From the NCBI GenBank assembly GCA_963575745.1, contig CAUYUJ010003869.1, positions 121,565 to 185,564 on the forward strand: a stretch of 64,000 nucleotides of DNA, in the 5' to 3' direction. Position 1 is the first letter of the stretch; every line of letters begins with the position of its first letter. Below the pieces are notes generated by a model. That model was not told the origin of the DNA. It searched no databases and worked only from the letters and a program-made list of their open reading frames with translations. Below, piece after piece: positions 44,401 through 55,079 of this stretch. This DNA comes from Prorocentrum cordatum (lineage: Eukaryota > Sar > Dinophyceae > Prorocentrales > Prorocentraceae). Made by a program: the position numbers and the translations under genes.

Positions 44401-45200
44401 CAGGTGCGGCGTGCCATAAGGAAGGTTCTCGCGATCAGTAAAGGCGTTCGTCTCATGAAAAACAGTAGGATGTCTGGAGACGCGGATGCCCCCCACTATG
44501 AGGAGGAGACCCCAGGGGCCGATGTCGGTTTTAAGGTCCGAGGGCCCCAGGTTGGAAAGGAGAAGTGGATTTCGGCTGCTTTCGCGATTGCTCAGAGGAT
44601 TAGAAAAGTTGACTTCAGAAAAACCGTTGTTGAGGAGTGCCATGGAGAATGGGTCACCAAATTTCTTGAGCTTGCTGCTGCTGCCTCTCTTTTCTCATGG
44701 AAGCAGATCGAGGCCCATGAATGGTTGCTGCACCTCGTCTCTTTCATCTCCTCCTCCACTTTCATCCTCCATGAAATGTTGCACCGAGAATATGCCGGGT
44801 TCCTTCAGAGAAAAGCTGGCCAAGTTGCTCTCTCGCTTGACGCCGAGGTTCCTGCCAACGCCTGGAGAGAGGTCAAAGTTTTGTTGCGTTGCTCGGGCCA
44901 AAAGAAGACAAAACCTACGGCGTCGCCTATGCGGCTGGGCGCAGAGGGAAAAGTGCTGGACACGTTTGCGGAGGACCGGAATGACCTGCAATGTTATTTC
45001 GCCACTCACGAGGCTGGTAGACATGTGAAGCTTGACGCGCTTCAGAGGGAGCATGACTCTCAGGGTCCTGGGGTTATGCATGAGGTGGAAAGGAGAGTTG
45101 AGAACATGACTAGTAAGGCCGAACTCACTATGTGTTTTCGGAAACCTGCCAAGGGCAAGTCTCCTGGGCCTGATGGCCTGAGGGGAGAAGTTTTTTGGGG
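44357..45200 (+). CDS. LINE ORF2 segment 3, linker and start of RT
   Basis: This frame continues directly from the endonuclease after the A6 run. It encodes a basic, helical linker with no internal motif I recognise until its end, GKSPGPDGLRGE. That is the usual LINE RT block before the fingers (K-S-P-G-P-D-G). A frame change at the T6/G4 run (about 45190-45199) leads into the next segment. Confidence 0.6.
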
Positions 45201-45450
45201 CTGCTCTTGAGGAGATGAGTCGAATTTTCCACCCTGTCATGGTCAAGGCTAGCGTTGCCATGCGGGAGCCGACCGACTGGAAATGTGGATTCATCGCGGC
45301 GTTCTACAAGGGTAAAGGGGACAGTAGACTGGCTAAGAATCAACGTAGTGTCCACCTGCCCAACGTCTTGTGCAAGGTGCATCATGGCTTTGTGCGCCAA
45401 CGGGCGTGGCAGCACATGTACAAGTGTATGATCAGCTCTCAGTGTGGGGG
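45190..45450 (+). CDS. LINE ORF2 segment 4, RT fingers
   Basis: Contains WKCGFIAAFYKGKGDSRLA and a following KNQRSVHLPNVLCKVHHGFV block. These are the conserved fingers blocks of LINE RT (W...I..FYKGKG, N-x-R-x-I-x-L). It joins at both ends only through homopolymer-run frame changes (T6 near 45190 and G7 near 45443-45449). Confidence 0.65.
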
Positions 45451-48194
45451 GGCTTCCAGGAAGATCCACGGATTTTGCGAGTCACATGGTGCGCACTACG
45501 GTTGGGGCCCAATCCGTGGCCAAAAAGTCCTCGATCGTGTTACTGGTGGACCTTGTTGCGGCCTTCTATAAGGTCATCAAACAGTTTGCTGTCTCCCTCC
45601 CCCACGACCATGATGATCTCATTGACGCTCTCGGTCAGGCGCAGCTTCCTCCCGCTGTCCTTTCCTCGGTTCTTGCTCACCTCCAGCATCAGCCCATCCT
45701 GGAACGTTACGTCGGTGATCAGCACCTGGTGCAGCTCCTCCGTGAGACGCAGCAAGGAGGACGGTGGTCCTTGCCTGGTGCTGAAGGCTTCGTCAAACCT
45801 GTGAGAGGCACTGGCCCTGGACGAATCGGGGCTACTGATTTCGTTAACATCGCGTTTGCCCCTCTGGTCAAGTCAATAGAAGGGAGAGCGGGAATGGAGG
45901 GGCTTGTTTGGAGTGACCCTGTCTTGCCGCAGGATGTTGAACCGCTCTTTTCATGTCGAGAAGATTGGGAGAGAACTCATGCCTCCGTCTCGTTTGTGGA
46001 TGATCTCCCCGTTGTTGGGAAAAGTGACAACTCTGAAGAGCTTAGGGAGAAGGCGGCTCGGATGTCTTGCATTCTCCACGAGGATGCGGCGGCCTATGGA
46101 TTTGAGGTTAATGCTGACAAAACTGTTTTCCTTCTTCGCTTTGTTGGGGAGGGGCCCAGGAGGGCCCGAATCGACATGCACGTTGAGCTTCGCATGACTG
46201 TGAGAGGCAGTAATGATGCGGCGAAGGCCCCCGTCGTGCGTGCTCGCAAACTTTTGGGAAGCATGATCATGGATTCTGGCGCCATGTGTGCGGAGATTGC
46301 TCGCAGGGTTTCCACCGCTGCGGGGGAGTTTCGAAGCGTTGCTCGGTTGGCTCGCAACAGGTTTCTCCCCCCGCCGTTTGTCAGGCAGGTTGGCGAGGCG
46401 TCGTTGGCCTCCAAGTTGCTGTTTAACGCGTCCACCTGGGGTCCCATGGCTGGAAAACCGAGGGAAAGGGTTGAGGCCCAACACGTCAAAGTTTACAAAG
46501 CGTGCCTCGGGTTGCCTCTGAGCAACAACAGCGACGACAGATTCAGGGACGAACATGTTCTTCATCTGGCTCAGCGATCCCCCCTCTCTCTGGTCCTCTC
46601 CATTGCTCGCCTGAGGTACCTTGCGCGCTTGCTCCACCGCGCTCCTCCCATGCTCCGAGTTATGTTAGATATGATCCAAGAGGAACCCAATCAGTGGACC
46701 GCTCTTGTTCGGAGGGACTGCGAGTGGCTCAACGAGTTTGCCTTGAAAGTGGAGGTGCCTGGCTGCGGTTCCCTGGGGGGCTGGATTTGCTTGGCCCGTG
46801 GGAAGCCCGAACAGTTTCGATCCACTATTGTTGCCGTTGCTCACAGGGCCAGATTTCACCATAGTGAGAAGTATCTGAACAGGCAGCTCGACGCTCAGTT
46901 AGGAGAGTTGAATGCGGGAACCGACTTGGGGAACAGCCTTAACCGCATTCGACCTGTGCAGGGAGTTTTCTTCTGCCACGAATGCGGATTCCATGCCAGT
47001 TCGAAGAGAGTGATGGCTATGCATGTTGGCACGAAGCATAAGAGGGAGAGTAGTATTTTGTCGTGGGCTGTTGGCTCTGTCTGTCAGGTTTGTATGCACG
47101 AGTATCGCGCTCCTGGTCGTCTCGTCAAGCATCTGGCTAGAACCCCTAAGTGTAGGAATGCCTGGCAGCACTCTGGTAGAAGGCCCCCTCTGAGGAGGAG
47201 GTGCAGTTTTGGAGAAATCTCGATGCCGCCATTCAGAAGCAGAGTCGAGCCAGGCACCTGCCTGAGAATTTTGCTGAGATTCCCGCTTTCCGTGTTCTGG
47301 GACCCCCCATTGCTTTACCCGCTGAAAGGGGAGGTGCAGCCCTTGGTTGCTCAAGATCCGATCGTTCTCGACCCCGTCCCCAGTCTTGCTCCCCGCCCGA
47401 CTGCTCCGCCTGCGGGAGCGCCCATCAAGTTCGTGCTTCATCTCTTCTCGAGTGCTAGGAAGGAGGAGGATGTTCAAGCGTTTCTTGACAGGCTCCTGCA
47501 TGGTGCCAATCTTCGTGTTGCCATGCTGTCTATTGATGTGGCGTGTGATTCCATGCTTGGGGATTTGAGTAAAATGGAGGCGGTGAGACTCTGTTTGCAG
47601 ATGTTGCAGGAGGGAGCAGTTTCGGCTGCGCTTGCGGGCCCCCCTTCGGAGACGTGGACTTGCGCGAGGTTTTCTTCGTCCCAGGGTCGCCCTCGTCAGC
47701 CACGGCCGGTTAGATCTCGGGATTTCCTGTGGGATATTAAAGGTCTTCGCGGGAAAGAAATGGATCAGGTTAGGGTTGACAGCGCCTTGCTTAGAGCTAC
47801 CATCCTCTTTTTGCACGCTGCGTATCATGCCCAAGTTCCCATGATTATGGATCATCCTACCACTAGTGTCAACCACCCCCAGGCTCCCTCGTCCTGGCTC
47901 CTGGAACAGTTACAACGTCTCATGAACAAGCCCCACGTTAATTTCACTCACATCCATCAGTGTATGTTCGGAGATATGCAGAAGAAACGGACTTCCTTGC
48001 TGGCTGTGCACTGCGCCTCTTTAAGCCGCCTCGTCGCTACATGCGAGAATGGCGGACTCTGTGATCAGAGTCATCAGCATGAGAATTTGCAGGAGACTGA
48101 GGAGGATGGGAGGAGGTGCGCGAGCTATGACAAAACGGCCCCCCTCGTCTCTGTCACCTTCTTGCGCCCAGTTTGTTCGAGGAGGTCCGCCTGA
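45444..48194 (+). CDS. LINE ORF2 segment 5, RT palm, zinc fingers and methyltransferase-like domain
   Basis: The RT palm shows motif A with Asp36 in LLVDLVAAFYK, motif B-like GPGRIGATDFVNIAF (125-139) and motif C with Asp186-Asp187 in VSFVDDLPVVG. Thumb and helical regions follow. Two zinc fingers lie at about 46971-47160: Cys-x2-Cys-x12-His-x4-His, then Cys-x2-Cys-His-Cys. From about 47430 a methyltransferase-like domain starts with HLFSSARK (motif I position). It continues with SIDVACDS, then AGPPSETW with Ser at 47646 in place of the catalytic Cys, then IMDHP (motif VI position), QCMFGDMQKKRT (motif VIII-like) and a C/H-rich tail. RT would be active as read. The last domain is probably catalytically dead or has another role. 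Confidence 0.72.
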   Translation: MGGLPGRSTDFASHMVRTTVGAQSVAKKSSIVLLVDLVAAFYKVIKQFAVSLPHDHDDLIDALGQAQLPPAVLSSVLAHLQHQPILERYVGDQHLVQLLRETQQGGRWSLPGAEGFVKPVRGTGPGRIGATDFVNIAFAPLVKSIEGRAGMEGLVWSDPVLPQDVEPLFSCREDWERTHASVSFVDDLPVVGKSDNSEELREKAARMSCILHEDAAAYGFEVNADKTVFLLRFVGEGPRRARIDMHVELRMTVRGSNDAAKAPVVRARKLLGSMIMDSGAMCAEIARRVSTAAGEFRSVARLARNRFLPPPFVRQVGEASLASKLLFNASTWGPMAGKPRERVEAQHVKVYKACLGLPLSNNSDDRFRDEHVLHLAQRSPLSLVLSIARLRYLARLLHRAPPMLRVMLDMIQEEPNQWTALVRRDCEWLNEFALKVEVPGCGSLGGWICLARGKPEQFRSTIVAVAHRARFHHSEKYLNRQLDAQLGELNAGTDLGNSLNRIRPVQGVFFCHECGFHASSKRVMAMHVGTKHKRESSILSWAVGSVCQVCMHEYRAPGRLVKHLARTPKCRNAWQHSGRRPPLRRRCSFGEISMPPFRSRVEPGTCLRILLRFPLSVFWDPPLLYPLKGEVQPLVAQDPIVLDPVPSLAPRPTAPPAGAPIKFVLHLFSSARKEEDVQAFLDRLLHGANLRVAMLSIDVACDSMLGDLSKMEAVRLCLQMLQEGAVSAALAGPPSETWTCARFSSSQGRPRQPRPVRSRDFLWDIKGLRGKEMDQVRVDSALLRATILFLHAAYHAQVPMIMDHPTTSVNHPQAPSSWLLEQLQRLMNKPHVNFTHIHQCMFGDMQKKRTSLLAVHCASLSRLVATCENGGLCDQSHQHENLQETEEDGRRCASYDKTAPLVSVTFLRPVCSRRSA

Positions 48195-48278
48195 GAGATG
48201 AGTGCACCAAGGGGATGGGGGCTTTTGGGAGATCCCGAGTTTTTGTTCCTTTAGACCCCTACCTCCAACATGCGAGGA

Positions 48279-48310
<32 letters not shown>

Positions 48311-49535
48311 GAGGACGAGGAGGAGGACGAGGAGGAGGAGGAGGAAGAGGAGGAGGAGGGAGTGGGTGGGGGCAGTAATAGCAGGAATATGCCCAGACTC
48401 CAAGACTCGTCCTGCTCGTCCTCGGACGAGACCCCAGGGAGGTCTCCTGGAGGAGGGGCTATGACCCCCGGGCGGCCCAAATGGGACATCGACCCCCCTC
48501 CCGGTGTACTGGGCCCCCCTTGGTACATCGAGGGGGGTGTCAGTGCCCAATTTTCGAGCTTTTCGAGGGTCTGCCGCGGCCCTCTCGTTTGGGGCTCTCC
48601 CAGGGCCCTTTTGGGCCGTCCTGTGGGGTCGGCGGAAGCGTTTTGTTTGAACCCCCAGCCCCTTGTGCTTGGCCTGGCCTGCTGAAGGTAGTTTCCTGCG
48701 AAGCAGGTGGTCGAATTCTGCTTTGCGGAATTTGTTATTGTAGAACCTGGAGGACCCAGTGGAAGAGGAGGAGGAGAGGAGGAGGAGGAGGAGGAGGAGG
48801 AGGAGGAGGAGGAGGAGGACAGGGAGGAGGACATCGAGGAGGACAGGGAGGATGAGGGGATGAGGATGAGATGGATCAGGAAGGGAAGGGGGATTAGGAC
48901 GAGAAGGGAGAGGAGGGGCATGGTTAGGGGTGGGATGAGGAGGGAAACAGCGACGATCTCAACTCTCGCAACATCTTTCCCGTTCGAGTGAGCGGCCCCT
49001 CCCATTGGCTGCCAATGGGCCAGTCTGGGGCCGGCGGCGCGCGACCCGCCCGTTTTGCCTTTGGGCCCACGGAGGCGCGCAGTGAACAGCCACGGGAGGG
49101 GGCAGGAGGCGGGTGTGAGGGGGAGGGGGGGGCGAGGAGAAAGAGTGAAGGGGCAGGGGCAGAAGACGTGGGAATGGAGTGCGCCTTCCCAAGTCCAGTG
49201 TAGCGGCACGTTTGACAATAGCGACGGACGTGGTCATCCATGGCGTCCCTGACGTTTGACCATTGGTATTGGCGTCGTTTGGGGTGAAATGGTCGCCTCT
49301 CGGGTCGCCCGCTCATCGCTGTTGACGCTTACGCTGTTGCGCCGTCTCCGGGGCTGGCGCGTGGGTTGCCAGCCTGGCCCATTGTGGAGCATAATCCCAC
49401 GCGGCTACTAATACCACAAATATGCATATACATAGATCATCAGGTATACAAACATATCACGATGCTCGTATCGTTATTGTCTTTCTGTACCCCCTATATG
49501 AAGCTACTACCAAGTATTGTCATTACAACTAGTAC
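48195..49535. repeat. Post-LINE spacer with two GAG arrays
   Basis: GAG arrays at about 48278-48360 and 48762-48860 lie within complex sequence. The first, starting about 85 bases after the LINE stop, may be its 3' tail. Frames on both strands around 48924-49316 lack recognisable domains. Confidence 0.6.
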
Positions 49536-49536
49536 A

Positions 49537-50503
<967 letters not shown>

Positions 50504-50942
50504 GTCTAGCACTAGTGCTAGTGCTGGTATTCGTACTAATTACTACTACGGCTCTTGGCACCAATGTTTGAATATTCTAAGCGGAATCATATACATACTT
50601 GCAATTACCACAGCAACGATGCAGCATCTATCTTGTATTTTGTGATACTTATGTGTTCTGTTTGGCTATATGTCCTTGTTGTTTGCTGTTCTTGCCCATC
50701 TTGATTTTGCATTTCTGGCGAGGTCACATCCACGAGCGGTTGGCACCCCACAGATCATCGTTTCTCTTCGCTACGGTTTGGGGTCAATTAAAAAACCCTT
50801 TCGCACGACGTGCGCAGGCCATCCGGCGCGCGCAGGCTGTTTTTTGTTATCGGACACACACACACGTCAGCAATTTGCCCACGTGCACGGTCATGGTGCA
50901 CACGCTCAGCCGCACGTATTCCTTCTGCACTGTCATTCCTTT
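50504..50942. other. Left flank of the Copia element
   Basis: A GGTTTGGGGTCAATTAAAAA block (about 50775-50795) and the TCTCTTCGCTACG before it reappear in diverged form on the right side of the insertion at 61318-61355. This suggests the element landed in an older repeat. No gene. Confidence 0.5.
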
Positions 50943-50947
50943 GTTGA

Positions 50948-51140
50948 GTCGAAATGCAGGAGATCACATCAGGTACGGCATGCAGTGAGTGAGGAAGCAG
51001 CGCCTGCCGCCGCCGTTTGGTTCGCAGGACGCGTCCAGGTTATAGTACACTTTGTGCATGTGCATGTGGAAAAGACATGTTTCTTCTCGTCTTGCCATCG
51101 ACATCAGGCTGGCGCCTATCCCGCCAAGGTCAATCGACCT
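50948..51140 (+). repeat. 5' LTR
   Basis: 193 bases starting GTCGAAATGC and ending CAATCGACCT. Aligned to the 3' LTR without gaps, it differs at two positions (C against A near 50965 and A against T near 51078). The ends carry a short inverted GTCGA/TCGAC instead of the usual TG..CA. Confidence 0.93.
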
Positions 51141-51156
51141 TGGTAGCGGAGCTGCG
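51141..51156 (+). promoter_or_regulatory. Primer binding site, initiator tRNA-Met type
   Basis: TGGTAGCGGAG starts directly after the LTR. It matches the complement of the initiator tRNA-Met 3' end (TGGTAGCAGAG in animals) with one mismatch, and initiator tRNA-Met is the usual primer for Copia elements. Confidence 0.75.
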
Positions 51157-51170
51157 GCTCCCTCCACGGC

Positions 51171-51250
51171 ACACACGCTGGATATCACTGCGCGACAGAT
51201 TGGGCTTGGCACATACGCTGGATATCACTGAAAGACAGATTGGGCTTGAC
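51171..51250 (+). repeat. 40-bp duplication in the element leader
   Basis: Two tandem copies, each with CGCTGGATATCACTG, then GACAGATTGGGCTTG, lie between the primer site and the Gag start. They may be part of the RNA leader, for example packaging or structure; the function is unknown. Confidence 0.8.
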
Positions 51251-51270
51251 AACCTACGCTTGTCAGTGCG

Positions 51271-53172
51271 ATGCATATGCCCAACATGAATAACGCACAG
51301 GCAGCTGGTTTTGGTGGCGTGGCAGATCAAACGAGTATCATGGGCACGATGAAGGTGCCTCCGGCATGGGATTCGAGATGGCAGCGATTCTATCCTTTCA
51401 AAACATGGGCTCGCAACGTGGTATGGTGGGCCCTGGCATGTGAATTACCTGAGACGGCTCAAGGTGCAGCGATCATTATACGACTAGGCGGTGTGGCTCG
51501 AGAACTATGCAGCACCTTGGATCCACAGACAGTGCGTGACGGTGGTATGAGAGATCTTCAAGATGGATTGGGACTACGTCAGGTGACGGGCCTGGCTATC
51601 ATATTGCGTGGACTTCAACGACAGTTTGCCCCACTAGACGTGGAGACATCCACATCCTCGATCGCGGAGTTGATGAGTTTCAAGAGGATGCCTGGCGAAG
51701 ATATATACACCACATTGGGCAGGTTCTCCAGTCTTCAGTTTCGGGCAGCTGCAGACGGCAATCTGGATCTCGGACCGAGTGGCTTTGCATGGCTATTGTT
51801 GAGTGGACTGCGACTACCACCGGCCGAAAGGGTCAATTTGTTGATGGGATTTCGTGGCAATCTTCCGGATACAGAGGAGCAATTCAATGAGCTGATATCA
51901 CTCGTGCGACGAGTCGGACATGTACATCAACATGGAGGCATAGCGACGACGGCGATGCCAGGTGGACATGCCAGTGGCCACGGACCAGGAGCACCACAAC
52001 TAGGACACGGACATGGTCAATACTTCTTTCCAACGATGAGTGCTGCGTCTGGTCCAATGTGGAATCAGAATGGTATGGGAACCTTAACGATGGGCGGCAT
52101 TCCGACATCATCAGCAATGACGTTTCCGACATCGACGGCGCAGCTATCGCACGGTATGTATGCAACGCAGGAGTAATATTATGGTTTGGATGAAGACAGC
52201 AGCAGTGCGACCAGCGGTGAGGATATCTCACCGCATGAGATGGAAGCCTATCTTTCGGGCATGGAGGCCAACTTGAGGGCCGATACTTTGTGGCATGAGT
52301 ACATGGTAGCAAGACGAAGATGGAGAACATTCACCAAGAAGCATACTCGGTATGATCGACGCAATTACAGACGGCACAAAGGACGAGGAAAAGGCAAATG
52401 ATATTCTTCAAATGGCAAGGGCTTCGCTGGTGGAAGCCAACAACAAGCGTTGAATAATAACTACTACGACAACGCACAGATGGGTTACCCGACGTCGCCA
52501 CAATTTGCAGGATACAAATGATGAAAAGGGAAACGTCGAGGTAATCCCCGTGGAGCGGATGGCAATACTATGACGTGTCACCGATGCGGTTCAGATCAAC
52601 ATCTAATCAGAGACTGCCCAATGCAGTCTCAGACAGCAGGACATCATCACACCGACGGAGACGGACCACAGCAAACCTATGCGGGATCACTGTATACACC
52701 TCGTACCGGACTGCTCGCGGGAGTTCAGCTTCCATCGGCTCAGGTGAGCCATCCAGGCGGCCCCGCGGGCATCTTCATGACGACGGAGAGCGCTGATAAG
52801 CAGGAGGAGCTGGATAATCATCATTGGTCGGCAATATCAATACATGGCGATGATAATCCATGGGCGAACTATTCGATATGGCAGAACAAAGGAACGACGC
52901 GAACCAGTCCCATGGAACAAGACCAGACAGCGCGACAGAATAAGACGGCACCGACACCAGGAGCTGGACGGTACCGCAGCATGTTCGACGATCACGGCCA
53001 GGATCCCACTCCGACGGAGCATGCCCACGGACGACAGTTTGCATCGCGGGATCAAGCACATGATGAGCGTGATTGGCATCAGCATCGTGATGATCATGAA
53101 GAACGACGTGCGCGGTCAAAAGGAAAAGGTAAGAAATACAACAAAGGAATATATATATATATGGAGCCATGA
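51271..53172 (+). CDS. gag: Gag, interrupted by in-frame stops
   Basis: ATG at 51271. Residues 30-230 form a helical core (PPAWDSRWQRFYPFKTW, a conserved LLSGLRLPPAERVNLL region and a QFNELISLVRRVG end). The same frame continues past TAA at 52174, TGA at 52399 and TGA-TGA at 52519-52524. It enters an acidic block (LDEDSSSATSGED) and a basic tract, then a CCHC zinc knuckle at 52576-52617 (Cys-x2-Cys-x4-His-x4-Cys), ending at TGA 53170. One uninterrupted frame across four stops shows this was a single Gag. It would coat element RNA and form the particle. The four-base ATGA at 53169-53172 joins it to the protease frame. Confidence 0.75.
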
Positions 53173-54080
53173 TGACGAGTACGAATACACAGAACATTCT
53201 CGTGAATGGTGGCACTCGGAACGACGGGGCCATCGCGCCAGTGAACAGAACGTGCGTGACCTCACGGCCATCTTATCACTTGGTAGCGCAGATACGTCAT
53301 CACAGGTACGACATGCGGACAGTGGCCCGTCATCCACGTGGAGGAATCGAACGCCCAGGAGATCGGCCCCGCGCAGAACGCAAAGTCACTCCCAGAGTTT
53401 CCCAGATCTTCCTGCCTACCTACGAGCAGCGCAGCATCCAGGAGGCGCGGGAGCGCCGAGGTACATGGCACACCCGAACGAGATTGGGGCCACGTCGCGA
53501 GGGACTTCTGGTTGATCCTGGAGCACATGACAATCTGACAGGCTCGGAGTGGGCTCGACGACAGCAAGGACTGGCGCAAGAAGCAGGAGTTCAGGTACAA
53601 TACCGGCGAATGCCCGAGGTGCTGAATGCGGAAGGGGTTGGCAACGGACGCCAACAGTGTACGGGGTTCGGACGGTTTCCTATTGCCTTGCCAGCGCAGG
53701 AGCACGAGACCGAAGGAACGCCAGCGGTGTACACGGCACCAGTGGTGCCTAACTTCAACATACCAGCACTTCTCGGATTGCAATCCCTGCGACAGTTGCG
53801 GACGACCCTTGACATCGTGAACAACAAGATCCACTTCCTGGGGCCGGGTGATGCAACTCTCCAGTTACCGCCAGGTACTAGGTCATATGATTTGGAGGAG
53901 GCTCCGAGTGGTCATCTCATGCTCCCAGTCAGCGAATTTCAACAGTTGGGGAGCAAACGCTCGGGAAGTGGAGCGGCGCCGACGCCAGTCACGACGCTCA
54001 ACCTCTACCATGACTACAGCCGGTGATGGGGCGGCGGGGCGGGACACCAGGGATCGCCGCAACCTGGATCAAGTTCCGCC
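53169..54080 (+). CDS. Aspartic protease (retropepsin)
   Basis: Begins with an ATG that overlaps the Gag TGA (ATGA), one base back in frame, so expression could be by -1 frameshifting or reinitiation. The catalytic loop is LLVDPGAHDNLTG with Asp116 (53514). Pro replaces the usual Ser or Thr in D-S/T-G-A. GVGNG (156-160) and IPALLGL (188-194) follow in the order seen in the relic at 7570. The frame stops at TGA 54024 but remains open beyond it into the next domain (54081), so protease and pol were one polyprotein. The enzyme would process Gag-Pol. Confidence 0.68.
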
Positions 54081-55079
54081 TTGACCGAGACAGTGAGCGG
54101 TGCTACGGAGGCAGCTTCAGTGGCGAAGCAGCCTGGGGATGACAACGTCAGGACTACAGCAACGGGGCAGCCCGCAGTGGAACCTCCGGCGTTGCGGTCA
54201 AATACTTGCGACGTTGGCGGCGAGATGCTCAGGCGCACTGGTCGGGGCAACGTTTCACAGAATTCACATGCTTCATTACACGCAGACATCACTGGCGATG
54301 AAGGTGTTGACGACGGACATCCCGAACACGCTGGACATCAGCCTCCATGTCATGAGGAGCCTGGTCTTCAGTATCTTCGCGACGGACACGAACGTCAGTG
54401 CAGTTATCAGTTGGCAGGCGAGGGGTCTGCTCATTTGAATGCGTTACCTCAGCGCATGGGGTACAAAGCATGGCTCATGGACGATATTGACTCTATTCGC
54501 CAACAAGCCTTGCACGAACATGGACGCATGCACGAACGTCACATTCAGACCACACATTACGACACCAGGAACCTGATGAGTCTTCACCGGCTGGAGCGAG
54601 TCATCGGTGAGATGGCAAAGATCAAACCAGATCTGGTGTGGATTGCGTTGACTGGAGCACCAACATCATCGATCAACAACCGAGAGCGAAGACGTGCATG
54701 GAATATGGCTCAGATCGTGATGGAGGCAGTCAAGCTCAAGGTCAACGTGATCCTGGAGGGCAGCGCGCGGAACATCATGTGGGAAACGAGTGGACTGGTC
54801 AGGCTGGATAGTATTTCCGAGATTCATTCACAATCCATCCGATGGTGTAGACTCGGAGTGGCCCTCGGGAAGGATCGACTTCCCGCTGGCCAGCGCGCCA
54901 AGATCATGAGCACCCTGAAGTTCCCAGTCTGGAATGCTTGTGATCACGGTCAGCATCATCACGAGGCGGAAGGCGCGATTGACAAGAATGAGATGCATGA
55001 GGCGCGCTGTGGCATGATCAAGGCTCTGATGGAATTTGTGGCAACGAATTTTCTCGGCGGATGGCATCGGCGATGTTGA
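54081..55079 (+). CDS. Methyltransferase-like domain A, catalytic motif lost
   Basis: Same frame as the protease, after a single TGA. Residues 165-325 align by order with domain B downstream. A helix precedes KPDLVWIALTGAPTSS (183-197), where domain B has KPLVIVMSPPCQG. VNVILEGSAR (221-230) stands for YVVEQPTGS. IRWCRLGVALGKDRLP (253-268) stands for IIHQCQAGLRCPRSGLP. WNACDHGQHHHEAEG (284-298) stands for the RCTGAQACLKHRHIDG tail. The catalytic Cys-Pro pair is missing, so it should not methylate DNA and may bind or regulate domain B. A +1 change of frame between 55036 and 55079 leads into domain B. Confidence 0.55.
   Translation: MTETVSGATEAASVAKQPGDDNVRTTATGQPAVEPPALRSNTCDVGGEMLRRTGRGNVSQNSHASLHADITGDEGVDDGHPEHAGHQPPCHEEPGLQYLRDGHERQCSYQLAGEGSAHLNALPQRMGYKAWLMDDIDSIRQQALHEHGRMHERHIQTTHYDTRNLMSLHRLERVIGEMAKIKPDLVWIALTGAPTSSINNRERRRAWNMAQIVMEAVKLKVNVILEGSARNIMWETSGLVRLDSISEIHSQSIRWCRLGVALGKDRLPAGQRAKIMSTLKFPVWNACDHGQHHHEAEGAIDKNEMHEARCGMIKALMEFVATNFLGGWHRRC

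Larger units (their letters stand above)
40266..48194 (+). mobile_element. Nearly complete LINE (non-LTR retrotransposon)
   Basis: One plus-strand unit holds ORF1 with a zinc ribbon and coiled coil (40266-42277). A long ORF2 follows (42531-48194) with, in order, RNase H, AP-type endonuclease, reverse transcriptase, two zinc fingers and a methyltransferase-like domain. Breaks in frame occur at homopolymer runs: G11 at 41282, C6 at 43151, A6 at 44351, T6 near 45190 and G7 near 45443. The catalytic residues of the other domains look intact, so this may be a recent copy with sequencing or slippage indels. No target duplication was found. About 85 bases after the stop a GAG array begins and might be the 3' tail. 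Confidence 0.75.
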
